From NCBI GenBank assembly GCA_937996675.1, contig CALKUN010000083.1:1-6631 (forward strand): a stretch of 6,631 bases of DNA. Reading direction: 5' to 3'. The DNA comes from an uncultured Candidatus Saccharibacteria bacterium (lineage in GTDB: Bacteria > Patescibacteriota > Saccharimonadia > CAILAD01 > GCA-016700035). Positions 1-5,628 of the stretch are shown here, piece after piece (positions within the stretch are counted from its first letter, which is position 1; every line of letters starts with the position of its first letter). The notes under the pieces are model-generated. The model made no database searches. It saw only the letters and a program-made list of their open reading frames with translations, and had not been told where the DNA came from. The position numbers and the translations under genes were made by a program.

Positions 1-480
1 TTTCTTTTTGGTATCGATTTGCCGAGCCGCAACTGCCGTGCAAAATCCGAATAGGACACTATTATACAGGCATTCCAGGGCGATGCGGCCCAAAAGCACC
101 CCCCAATGTACTTGCAGCTCTGCAAATGGCACTGTGAGCCCAAGTGCCAAGCTATAGCCCAACGTACAGCTAAGCAGGAGTGCATAAAGATACCAAAACT
201 GGCTCTCCTCGCCGCTCGATCGAAGTAAGAGCTTTGAGACCAAAACGACCAAGAGTAGCCCCAGGATCTGCGTTCCAACTGGCGCCGCACTGGACAACTC
301 TAGGATTACACCGAGTGAGATCGCTATTGTGCCGAGATAAGAAAAATCCAACTTGGCCGATAGGAACACGACCGCCACAAGCGCTAAGTTTGGGACAACA
401 ATCTCTGACCCAAGCCCCCGTAAGCTGATCTGCATTAGCCCGATCAAGATACCGGCCAAGATAACGAGCAGACGTCTCAT
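1..480 (-). CDS. mreD: MreD, rod shape-determining membrane protein (3' end cut by window)
   Basis: Open frame of 160 codons from an ATG at 480-478 with no stop before the window edge. The product is very hydrophobic: it starts MRRLLVILAGILIGL, followed by about five membrane segments (roughly residues 3-20, 29-60, 68-85, 93-115 and 130-152). MreD proteins are usually about 160-170 residues, so only the last few codons should be missing. The start codon overlaps the mreC stop as ATGA, which implies translational coupling, and I see no separate Shine-Dalgarno sequence. MreD has little sequence conservation, so the call rests on topology, size and position directly after mreB and mreC. In the family it links MreC to the elongasome in the inner membrane. 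RodA or a class B PBP would be expected beyond the left edge, but that is not visible. Confidence 0.85.
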   Translation of the reverse strand, partial: MRRLLVILAGILIGLMQISLRGLGSEIVVPNLALVAVVFLSAKLDFSYLGTIAISLGVILELSSAAPVGTQILGLLLVVLVSKLLLRSSGEESQFWYLYALLLSCTLGYSLALGLTVPFAELQVHWGVLLGRIALECLYNSVLFGFCTAVAARQIDTKKK

Positions 481-1286
481 TGCTTAATCACAAACACCAG
501 TTCGAGCCGTGACATATTGAGCGACGAGCGTACATTTGCCGCCTGGAAGAGCTCGTTATCGCTGCGGTCAATAGTCTCGACTTGACCTATCAAGATACCT
601 TTCGGTACACGGTCAGATCCGGCGGTCAGTATCGTGTCTTTTACTGTCAGCTGATCGCTCTGTGCAACCTGCTCAAGTCGAAGTCCAGTCCCCAGCTGGC
701 CGCGGATAATGCCACGAGCCCGATCGGTCTGACTGATCGCTTGTACGCGGAACTCCGGGTCGGACACCAGGAAGACCACAGCTGTCCCATCGGTCACCCG
801 CTCGATTTTACCGACGAGACTGCCCGAGCTCACCACAGCTTGACCAGGTGCCACTCCATCACGACTCCCTCGGTCAATGACGAGTGTCCGACGAGCGTTA
901 TCACCCGCGTAAGCCATAACATGAGCCCCTAGCAGAGGCAAAGACTGATTAGCCTGGAAGCCCACCTGGGATCGCAGTAAGTCATTCTCGTGTTCAACCT
1001 CTTTGAGCCGAGCTAGCTCAACCGTCTTATCTGACACCTGCTGTTGTAATTGCTGGTTGTCTTGTGACAATCTTCCGAGCGAACCGAGTGTCTCAAAAAA
1101 CCGACCAATTCCCCGCGTCATATCGCTGGTTACCATAGCGACTGGACGCACCATTGCCTCGAGCACAATCCCAACTGGGCGCCAAGCACCCGTGATCTGG
1201 AGGAGCACAATTGTCGAAGCTACCAGGATAAGCATGACTCCTGTCCAGCGAGAACGGCCGCGCTGGCGACCACCATTATTATGCAT
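477..1286 (-). CDS. mreC: MreC, elongasome scaffold protein
   Basis: 269 residues, at the short end for MreC. Layout: a basic N-terminus; one membrane anchor at about residues 16-35; a coiled coil at about 63-107, rich in Q, E, L and N; then the beta-rich domain at about 118-269. The beta domain shows family-typical stretches: IDRGSRDGVAPGQAVV near 137-152, and ILTAGSDRVPKGILIGQV in the second half. MreC is a bitopic protein that connects cytoplasmic MreB filaments with periplasmic or extracellular cell-wall synthases. The start is well supported: AGGAGGGG lies at 1289-1296, four bases from the GG end to the ATG, and overlaps the TAG stop of mreB. The stop is TGA and overlaps the mreD start. 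This is the only TGA stop in the window, and its overlap with the next start argues that UGA is read as stop here. Confidence 0.95.
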   Translation of the reverse strand: MHNNGGRQRGRSRWTGVMLILVASTIVLLQITGAWRPVGIVLEAMVRPVAMVTSDMTRGIGRFFETLGSLGRLSQDNQQLQQQVSDKTVELARLKEVEHENDLLRSQVGFQANQSLPLLGAHVMAYAGDNARRTLVIDRGSRDGVAPGQAVVSSGSLVGKIERVTDGTAVVFLVSDPEFRVQAISQTDRARGIIRGQLGTGLRLEQVAQSDQLTVKDTILTAGSDRVPKGILIGQVETIDRSDNELFQAANVRSSLNMSRLELVFVIKQ

Positions 1287-1294
1287 AACCCCTC

Positions 1295-2365
1295 CTAACG
1301 TGGTGTCTTATCATACTGGGTGCTGACGAGCACATCTTTGAGTGTATCGAGATCTTCGAGCACGGCGCCAGTGCCACGAGCCACAGCCGTCAACGGGTCC
1401 TCGACAATCACGACCGGCATCTTGGTCTGTTGTGTCAGCAATACGTCCAAACCACGCAAGAGGGCCCCTCCGCCAGCTAGATGGACACCTTTGTCCATAA
1501 TATCGGCGATGAGCTCCGGCGGCGTCTCCTCAATAGTATCTTTGACCGCATTCACAATTGCCCGCACTGACTTGGCCAGCGCTTGTCGGACTTGATCGGA
1601 GTTAATGATCACCTCTTTTGGTAGGCCCGTCACAATATCTCGCCCCCGAATCGGCGCCTCCAGAGTGTGCTCGAGCTCTATAGCTGAACCAACACTAATC
1701 TTGATGGCCTCGGCGGTTCGCTCACCTACCTGGAGGTTAAACTCTTCCTTCGCAAAAGCAATAATGTCTTCGGTCAGTTCGTCACCAGCGATACGGATAC
1801 TACGGCTGGCTACGATGCCCCCGAGCGAGATCACGGCGACCTCACTGGTACCCCCACCGATATCAACAATCATACTGCCCTCTGCCTCATGCACAGCAAG
1901 TCCAGCGCCGACCGCGGCAGCCATCGGTTCCTCGATGAGATAGGCCGAGCGTGCACCAGCATTTGTCGCAGCATCTTCAACGGCGCGCTTCTCTACCTCC
2001 GTCACACCCGACGGAATACCGATAACGACGCGGGGTCGTGGGATCAACGCAAAGTTGTCTTTCTGTACCTTGTCGATAAAGTACTTGAGCATCTGCTCGG
2101 TCACCTCGAAGTCCGAGACGACACCATCGACAAGCGGACGGCTAGCGACGATGTTCGCAGGCGTCTTTCCGACCATTCGCTTGGCTTCATCGCCGATTGC
2201 GAGAATTTGTCGTGTCTTCGTATTGATTGCAACCACGCTTGGCTCGTTGATGACGATACCTTTCTCGCGCAAATACACAAGCGTATTGGCTGTCCCGAGA
2301 TCGATACCGATATCGTGAGACAGCCTACCCATGATATTCGGCAGACCGGGAATTGAAAACTTCAT
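1295..2365 (-). CDS. mreB: MreB, actin-like rod shape protein
   Basis: 356 residues, normal for the family. Visible motifs: phosphate-1 DIGIDLGTANTLVY at 18-31, NEPSVVAI at 40-47, RPLVDGVVSDF at 76-86, IEEPMAAAVGAGL at 144-156 including the Glu expected near the hydrolytic site, phosphate-2 VDIGGGTSEVAV at 167-178, and the adenosine-binding LAGGGALLRG at 296-305. MreB polymerises with ATP under the membrane and positions the elongasome. A second Met at residue 12 would shorten the protein but has no ribosome site. The ATG at 2365 is preferred because the extension to the DIGIDLG motif has the usual length for the family. There is no good Shine-Dalgarno sequence. Instead a promoter-like element ends 7 bases before the ATG (see that entry), so the transcript may start at or close to the ATG. 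mreC follows after 8 bases. Confidence 0.97.
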   Translation of the reverse strand: MKFSIPGLPNIMGRLSHDIGIDLGTANTLVYLREKGIVINEPSVVAINTKTRQILAIGDEAKRMVGKTPANIVASRPLVDGVVSDFEVTEQMLKYFIDKVQKDNFALIPRPRVVIGIPSGVTEVEKRAVEDAATNAGARSAYLIEEPMAAAVGAGLAVHEAEGSMIVDIGGGTSEVAVISLGGIVASRSIRIAGDELTEDIIAFAKEEFNLQVGERTAEAIKISVGSAIELEHTLEAPIRGRDIVTGLPKEVIINSDQVRQALAKSVRAIVNAVKDTIEETPPELIADIMDKGVHLAGGGALLRGLDVLLTQQTKMPVVIVEDPLTAVARGTGAVLEDLDTLKDVLVSTQYDKTPR

Positions 2366-2372
2366 TACTCTT

Positions 2373-2401
2373 AGTTTATCAGGTGACTACAGATAAGTCA
2401 C
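2373..2401 (-). promoter_or_regulatory. Putative promoter of mreBCD, close to the start codon
   Basis: On the minus strand, GTGACT (2401-2396) is followed by a 17-bp spacer and TAAACT (2378-2373). A TGA directly before the hexamer forms an extended -10. The hexamer ends 7 bases before the mreB ATG, so transcription would begin within a base or two of the start codon. The element fills the 42-bp gap between the CPBP gene stop and mreB. Each box has 4 of 6 consensus matches, so this is a moderate prediction. Confidence 0.5.
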
Positions 2402-2407
2402 AGATGG

Positions 2408-3154
2408 CTAGCGACCGCTCGTGATAGCCCAAAATGCGATTACATTATTGAGAAGGTGCAGCAGGATCCCTGGCAGGATACTACCCGACCGCTTGTACAG
2501 CCAACACAGTATGAGCCCGAGACAAAAAGTATAGATCATGACATTGAGCTGGCCATGTAGTACTGCAAAGATTGCCGATGAGACGATAGCCGCTGGGATA
2601 GCCGAAAATCGATTGGCCAGACTCCCAAACAAAAGCCCACGAAAGAGCGTCTCCTCAACAATTGGTGCAATCAGCACGCTTGTCACAAAACTGAGGTATA
2701 CCGCCCACGTAGCACGACCAAAGGGATATACGTTTTGGACTTGATCGAGATCTACGACCGGCCAAAGAGCCTTCACGACGCTATTCGCGATAAAAACAAC
2801 CATGATCAAGAGGACGTACAGCGCAATAGTATAAGCTAGCCAGCGCCATTGAGACCGTTGAATACCGAGGTCGGTGCGTTTCGCTGTACGAAACCAAACT
2901 AGGCCACCAATAATCCCCGCCTCTAGAATAAGGGCTACTAAGTACTGCCCAACCTGTGCGGTCGGCGAATCCTGTAATAAAAATTCTCCCCACGAGTGTG
3001 GAATAATCCCAATACGAGCGACTGCGAGCATCAATAAAGCTAGGGCCACCGGCAGAACAATACTCAAGCCGACTGCGAGCACGCCGTCACTCGCCGCCCA
3101 AACGAGAGGTTTTTTGACTGGCTTCTTAGCGGAAGAGGCTGAGGTTGGCGACAT
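2408..3154 (-). CDS. CPBP-family intramembrane metalloprotease (Abi/Rce1-like)
   Basis: 248 residues with several membrane segments. The family signature is complete in the C-terminal half: EETLFR at 167-172 (the EExxxR motif), FAVLHG with His200 (FxxxH), and LLHLLNN with His233 and Asn236/237. These belong to the CPBP (PF02517, type II CAAX-prenyl-protease-like) family of glutamate-type membrane proteases. Family members serve in CAAX processing, bacteriocin immunity, or as partners in intramembrane proteolysis; which role applies cannot be read from the sequence. The N-terminus is Ser/Lys-rich and cytoplasmic-looking. The first 29 bases overlap the end of the RseP-like gene in another frame. 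A GGAG at 3167-3164, nine bases upstream of the ATG, supports this start. The overlap makes co-transcription with the site-2 protease very likely. The stop is TAG. Confidence 0.92.
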   Translation of the reverse strand: MSPTSASSAKKPVKKPLVWAASDGVLAVGLSIVLPVALALLMLAVARIGIIPHSWGEFLLQDSPTAQVGQYLVALILEAGIIGGLVWFRTAKRTDLGIQRSQWRWLAYTIALYVLLIMVVFIANSVVKALWPVVDLDQVQNVYPFGRATWAVYLSFVTSVLIAPIVEETLFRGLLFGSLANRFSAIPAAIVSSAIFAVLHGQLNVMIYTFCLGLILCWLYKRSGSILPGILLHLLNNVIAFWAITSGR

Positions 3155-4205
3155 TAATCACGACTCCGAGACCTAGCAGTAAGACAAAGGCAACTGTGTG
3201 TACCCAATTCTCATGATGATCCTGAATAGGAACACCGATCTTGCGTAACGCCAGGAAGAACCATCGACCACCATCAAGTGCAGGAATCGGCAAAGCGTTG
3301 AAAATCGCAAGACTTAGGGAGATAGATGCCACGAGCATAATGAAATAATCCCAGCCGAAACGAATAATTGTCGGCGCCACAGCTGCCACCCCAACCGGCC
3401 CAACGAGCGTCTCAGGTACCTGACGCTTCGTGATGAGTTCGGCTATTCCACCGAAGAGCATTGGTATAGATACTGCCACCGTTTTACCGATGAGCATCGC
3501 ACCAGCAATAGGTGCTGCCCAGAGTGCGTACCGCTGGCGAGTCTGTGACATCGCAGAGACACCGAGTACCCCTTTATCGCTATCACTTCCTAGCGTCACC
3601 GTTCGCTCCACAACCTTACCTTCATGTTTGTACGCAAAAGGTACAGTCTGCCCGGCTAGACTACTGGTGAGTTCGCGCAGTTTTGGTTCCGACTCAGGCA
3701 CAACGTTATTAATAGAGACAATCTCATCACCAGTAGTGAGCCCGGCCTGAGAGGCTGCCGAGTTCTCACTGACAGCCATAGCTGACAGGCGCGACTGGCC
3801 GGCAGTAATCGGCTGCACCGGCCCAAGTGTCGGGAGTTCAAACGGAAAAGTATTGGCAAACCCAACAATACAGAGCCCCACGAAGAGCAAGTATGCAATC
3901 AATAGGTTTACGGCTACTCCCGCAAAAAGCACTTTGGTTTTTATCCAAAATGACTTGGTTGCAAAGCTTGCCTTGGTATTACTTTCATTGTTCTCTCCTT
4001 CGAGACGAACAAACCCACCAAGCGGCAAGAGATTGATCGTATACTCGGTACCCCTATAGTTCCAACCCTTGAGCTTTGGCGGGAAACCGATGCCGAACTC
4101 ATACACGTGTATGCCGTTACGCTTGGCGACGATAAAGTGCCCAAACTCGTGAGCGATCACCAGGAGCGCAAACGATACAATAAGTAGGAGAATAGCAAGA
4201 ATCAT
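3126..4205 (-). CDS. rseP: RseP/RasP-type site-2 protease (M50 family, one PDZ domain)
   Basis: 359 residues. The zinc-binding HEFGH lies at 19-23 inside the first membrane segment. The second catalytic motif, NALPIPALDGG, is near 303-313 with the metal-ligand Asp near 311. Between them are a membrane segment near 95-115 and one PDZ domain (about 125-215, with the stretch SENSAASQAGLTTGDEIVSINN and its carboxylate-binding loop). Such enzymes cut membrane-spanning substrates, including anti-sigma factors, signal-peptide remnants and cell-division proteins, within the inner membrane. No anti-sigma factor gene is present here, so the substrate is unknown. The gene follows frr after 44 bases. There is no Shine-Dalgarno sequence, but TATAAT ends 8 bases before the ATG. 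Stop is TAA. The symbol is used for the family; orthology to E. coli RseP is likely but not tested. Confidence 0.93.
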   Translation of the reverse strand: MILAILLLIVSFALLVIAHEFGHFIVAKRNGIHVYEFGIGFPPKLKGWNYRGTEYTINLLPLGGFVRLEGENNESNTKASFATKSFWIKTKVLFAGVAVNLLIAYLLFVGLCIVGFANTFPFELPTLGPVQPITAGQSRLSAMAVSENSAASQAGLTTGDEIVSINNVVPESEPKLRELTSSLAGQTVPFAYKHEGKVVERTVTLGSDSDKGVLGVSAMSQTRQRYALWAAPIAGAMLIGKTVAVSIPMLFGGIAELITKRQVPETLVGPVGVAAVAPTIIRFGWDYFIMLVASISLSLAIFNALPIPALDGGRWFFLALRKIGVPIQDHHENWVHTVAFVLLLGLGVVINVANLSLFR

Positions 4206-4213
4206 GTCTGGCT

Positions 4214-4222
4214 ATTATAGCA
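4214..4222 (-). promoter_or_regulatory. Extended -10 promoter of rseP (probably leaderless)
   Basis: TGCTATAAT on the minus strand is a perfect TGn-extended -10 element. It lies in the 44-bp frr-rseP gap and ends 8 bases before the ATG. I find no convincing -35 at 16-18 bp, which extended -10 promoters can do without. With +1 seven bases after the hexamer, the 5' leader would be about 2 nt. Confidence 0.6.
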
Positions 4223-4249
4223 GTTTTGACACCACTCACGCCGAACAGA

Positions 4250-4807
4250 CTAGATTGTCATGATCTCCGTTTTTTTGGCATCAAACAGCTTCTGCGCTTT
4301 ATCCTGATACTCTCGAATCATTTCGTCCAGCTTCTTTTCAATAAGGAAGTAATCGTCTTCAGTCAGGCTGCTTTCTTCTTTGCCTGATTTAGCCAGCTTG
4401 ATGCCATCGTGACGCGCGTTTCGCAATACAATGCTCGATTGTTCTTGCTTCTCACCAAGGAGCTTCACTAGTGCCGTACGACGATCTTCTGTCATCGGCG
4501 GGATATTCATTCGTACCATCGAACCTTCAGTAGATGGGTTGAGACCAAGGCTCTCTACTTGTCGGATGGCCTTTTCGACGGCCGTCACAAGACTGGCGTC
4601 CCAGACCTGCACCTGGAGTGTTTTCGGATCAGGTGCCGAGACTGTCCCGACTTGCTTCATCGTCATCTCCTGACCATAGGCATCCACTTTAATTGAGTCA
4701 ATAAGTCCTGGCTGAGCGCGGCCAACCTGGATGCCAGCGAGTTCGGCCTCGAAGAACTCAAGTCCTTTTTTCATATCTGCTTCGGTAGAGTTGAGAATAT
4801 CATTCAT
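4250..4807 (-). CDS. frr: Ribosome recycling factor (RRF)
   Basis: 185 residues from the ATG at 4807, exactly the common RRF length. It begins MNDILNSTEADMKKGLEFF, like other RRFs. Typical stretches follow: VGRAQPGLID for the RxGRAxPxLLD motif, DPKTLQVQVWD, the IPPMTEDRR(T/K) motif, RNARHD, and the C-terminal helix with KKLDEMIREYQDKAQKLFDAKK. RRF acts with EF-G to split post-termination ribosomes. An in-frame TTG at 4852 would add 15 residues, but it lies inside the loop of the preceding terminator hairpin and the extra residues do not resemble the family, so I reject it. No Shine-Dalgarno sequence precedes the ATG; TATAAT ends 6 bases upstream. The usual partner pyrH is not next to it. Stop is TAG. 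Confidence 0.97.
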   Translation of the reverse strand: MNDILNSTEADMKKGLEFFEAELAGIQVGRAQPGLIDSIKVDAYGQEMTMKQVGTVSAPDPKTLQVQVWDASLVTAVEKAIRQVESLGLNPSTEGSMVRMNIPPMTEDRRTALVKLLGEKQEQSSIVLRNARHDGIKLAKSGKEESSLTEDDYFLIEKKLDEMIREYQDKAQKLFDAKKTEIMTI

Positions 4808-4813
4808 ACACCC

Positions 4814-4819
4814 ATTATA
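4814..4819 (-). promoter_or_regulatory. -10 element of frr (probably leaderless)
   Basis: A perfect TATAAT on the minus strand ends 6 bases before the frr ATG. Counting the last T as -7 puts +1 on the A of the ATG itself. The -35 region falls in the T-tract of the upstream terminator and has no good match, so strength is uncertain. Its position right after a terminator supports frr starting a new unit. Confidence 0.55.
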
Positions 4820-4837
4820 GCCCAATCTGTATGGAAC

Positions 4838-4862
4838 AAAAAACGCAGCCAAGCGGCTGCGT
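4838..4862 (-). terminator. Intrinsic terminator of the putative small RNA
   Basis: Minus strand: ACGCAGCC, loop GCTT, GGCTGCGT (stem 4862-4855 with 4850-4843, perfect 8 bp, GC-rich), whose last T starts a T6 run (4843-4838), then GTT. The other strand has no T-run, so it acts on leftward transcription only. No protein gene ends here; the nearest upstream promoter is the one at 5018-5046. Confidence 0.85.
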
Positions 4863-5011
4863 CATACAAACAAATATTTAGATGAGAGGAGTCCTTCTGT
4901 GTACTACTTCCGACCCAGGCGTAATTTGCCTATTGTGGGGTTTGGAAGCGCTAGGGTCACCTAAGTGACCTGAGAGAATCTGACTGCAACGAATTGATGT
5001 ATTCGTTTGTT
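4838..5011 (-). ncRNA. Putative structured small RNA, ~174 nt, family unknown
   Basis: Defined by a strong promoter (TTGACA-N17-TAGTAT) and an intrinsic terminator, with no credible reading frame between. Predicted by hand: the 5' end (ACAACAAA, 5013-5006) pairs with bases 4874-4866 just before the terminator with one bulged base, closing the molecule. Inside are a hairpin ACGAAT/ATTCGT (5006-4989), a hairpin GGTCAC/GTGACC (4970-4955), and a longer rod (4948-4907) with CTTCC/GGAAG, ACCC/GGGT and AGGC/GCCT helices. A pyrimidine-rich stretch ACTCCTCTC lies near 4891-4883. A closed rod of this length with an apical stem would suit a 6S-like RNA, but I see no diagnostic motif. SRP RNA, tmRNA and RNase P RNA signatures are not seen. 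It could instead be an attenuated leader of frr, which starts 30 bases after the T-run. Confidence 0.55.
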
Positions 5012-5017
5012 GTAGTA

Positions 5018-5046
5018 ATACTATCACAGTTATTGATTTTTGTCAA
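5018..5046 (-). promoter_or_regulatory. Strong sigma70-type promoter of the putative small RNA
   Basis: TTGACA (5046-5041, perfect -35), 17-bp spacer, TAGTAT (5023-5018), with TGA just before the -10 (extended form). Predicted +1 is near 5011. An inverted repeat TATTGA-N6-TCAATA (5031-5048) covers the -35 box and part of the spacer. The next start codon of a recognised gene is more than 200 bases away, beyond a terminator. Confidence 0.75.
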
Positions 5047-5057
5047 TAGTGTTATTG
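5031..5057. promoter_or_regulatory. Inverted-repeat cluster over the small-RNA -35 box (operator candidate)
   Basis: TATTGA (5031-5036) and TCAATA (5043-5048) form a perfect 6-bp inverted repeat with 6 bp between, and CAATA/TATTG (5044-5048 and 5053-5057) adds a further arm. The first repeat covers the -35 hexamer. The region is AT-rich, so chance repeats are possible; a regulator site is only a suggestion. Confidence 0.3.
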
Positions 5058-5090
5058 TACTCAGCCACAATTCACTTCTCAAAATGAACT

Positions 5091-5152
5091 CTGGGTGAGC
5101 CTCATGGAGCTCAGTATTGATCTCCATGAGGCGTACTGAGGTGCAACCCCAG
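5091..5152 (-). other. Structured 3' region with competing hairpins
   Basis: A perfect 11-bp inverted repeat (5099-5109 with 5122-5132) has a 12-base loop. Bases 5110-5116 in that loop are complementary to 5134-5140 just outside it (CTCAGTA/TACTGAG), so a second hairpin can form that would open the first. An outer CTGGG/CCCAG pair (5091-5095 with 5148-5152) can close the whole. There is no T-run on either side, so it is not a classical intrinsic terminator. It begins 17 bases after the stop of the small secreted-protein gene and probably lies in that gene's 3' untranslated RNA. Confidence 0.6.
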
Positions 5153-5166
5153 CTTTGCCCTATCAA

Positions 5167-5529
5167 CTAGGAATGAGGCAAGAAGGAACCCGGCTTGGTT
5201 CCAGGTGGACACACCGCCCCTACAATGGGGGTGGTGTGTGCGAAGACTTTCTCTGGCAACTCATTGCCGTTGCGCTGCTCGATGAGCTCTTGCCACTGAG
5301 CTAGCGAGAAACGTGTGCTCTTGAGCAGTTCCTTGGGTTGGGTCATCTTGGCGAAGTTCAAGAGGGGCATGTCCTGTCCCCCGACTGGCGCAAGGCGGTT
5401 GCAGGGGAAGGCAGCACTGATCTCCTCGAAGCCGCTGTCCCCGCTCGAACAAGCAGCGCCGGTGACGAGTGCCACCGCCATGATGGCTGTCATGAACAAA
5501 TAGCGCATATTCTTAGTAATGAGGTACAT
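5167..5529 (-). CDS. Small secreted or lipid-anchored protein, function unknown
   Basis: 120 residues from the ATG at 5529; a start at 5508 (MRYLFMTAIMAVAL) is equally possible and would give 113. The frame is open up to 5634, but those codons lie upstream of the predicted promoter, so I exclude them. The N-terminus is a signal sequence: basic residues, then a hydrophobic core of about 17, ending VTGAAC with Cys27. This resembles a lipobox, though Gly at the -3 place is unusual, so cleavage by signal peptidase I is an alternative. A flexible SSGDSG linker follows. The mature part is about 90 residues with two more cysteines (Cys43, Cys107) that could form a disulfide, and a Pro/Gly-rich end. 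I do not recognise the family. It sits alone between a terminator and the small-RNA promoter, where pyrH would often be. Stop is TAG. Confidence 0.65.
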   Translation of the reverse strand: MYLITKNMRYLFMTAIMAVALVTGAACSSGDSGFEEISAAFPCNRLAPVGGQDMPLLNFAKMTQPKELLKSTRFSLAQWQELIEQRNGNELPEKVFAHTTPIVGAVCPPGTKPGSFLPHS

Positions 5530-5584
5530 GGCTCTATAGTCGCTTTCTATGAGAGATTCTGGGGAATGAGCGTGAGTAAACTTT

Positions 5585-5613
5585 ATATTACCATATTTAG
5601 CATAGTCTGTAAA
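5585..5613 (-). promoter_or_regulatory. Promoter of the small secreted-protein gene
   Basis: TTTACA (5613-5608, 5 of 6), 17-bp spacer, TAATAT (5590-5585, 4 of 6) with TGG directly before it as an extended -10. Predicted +1 is near 5578, giving a leader of about 49 nt to the ATG at 5529. It follows the tsf terminator by 16 bases. Confidence 0.65.
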
Positions 5614-5619
5614 GACTAT
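5602..5619. promoter_or_regulatory. 18-bp palindrome on the -35 box (operator candidate)
   Basis: ATAGTCT-GTAA-AGACTAT: perfect 7-bp arms with a 4-bp centre. It covers the whole -35 hexamer of the secreted-protein promoter. Size and placement fit a repressor dimer site. A single half-site ATAGTC recurs at 5536-5541 in the leader. No regulator gene is visible in the window. Confidence 0.45.
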
Positions 5620-5628
5620 TTCATAGCT

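Noticed and set aside
180..428. 82-residue plus-strand frame at the left end
   Set aside because: It is antisense to mreD, whose frame is open from 480 to the edge with clear membrane segments.
582..932. 116-residue plus-strand frame opposite mreC
   Set aside because: Antisense shadow; mreC is clearly the coding strand.
1889..2356. 155-residue plus-strand frame opposite mreB
   Set aside because: Antisense shadow of the well-conserved mreB frame; no protein features or expression signals.
4808..4852. N-terminal extension of frr from a TTG
   Set aside because: The TTG lies in the terminator hairpin and the added residues do not match RRF; the ATG at 4807 gives the standard 185 residues.
4907..4966. 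Short frame starting GTG inside the small RNA (about 18 codons to a TAG), as a leader peptide
   Set aside because: Only a weak upstream AGG, no codon pattern typical of an attenuation peptide, and it overlaps the main predicted helices.
5099..5140. H-type RNA pseudoknot
   Set aside because: The base pairing exists, but 0- and 1-base connecting loops cannot span full 7- and 11-bp stems; alternative hairpins are more likely.
4957..5166. 69-residue minus-strand frame in the gap
   Set aside because: It runs across the strong promoter and the hairpin region, has no ribosome site and no recognisable protein character.
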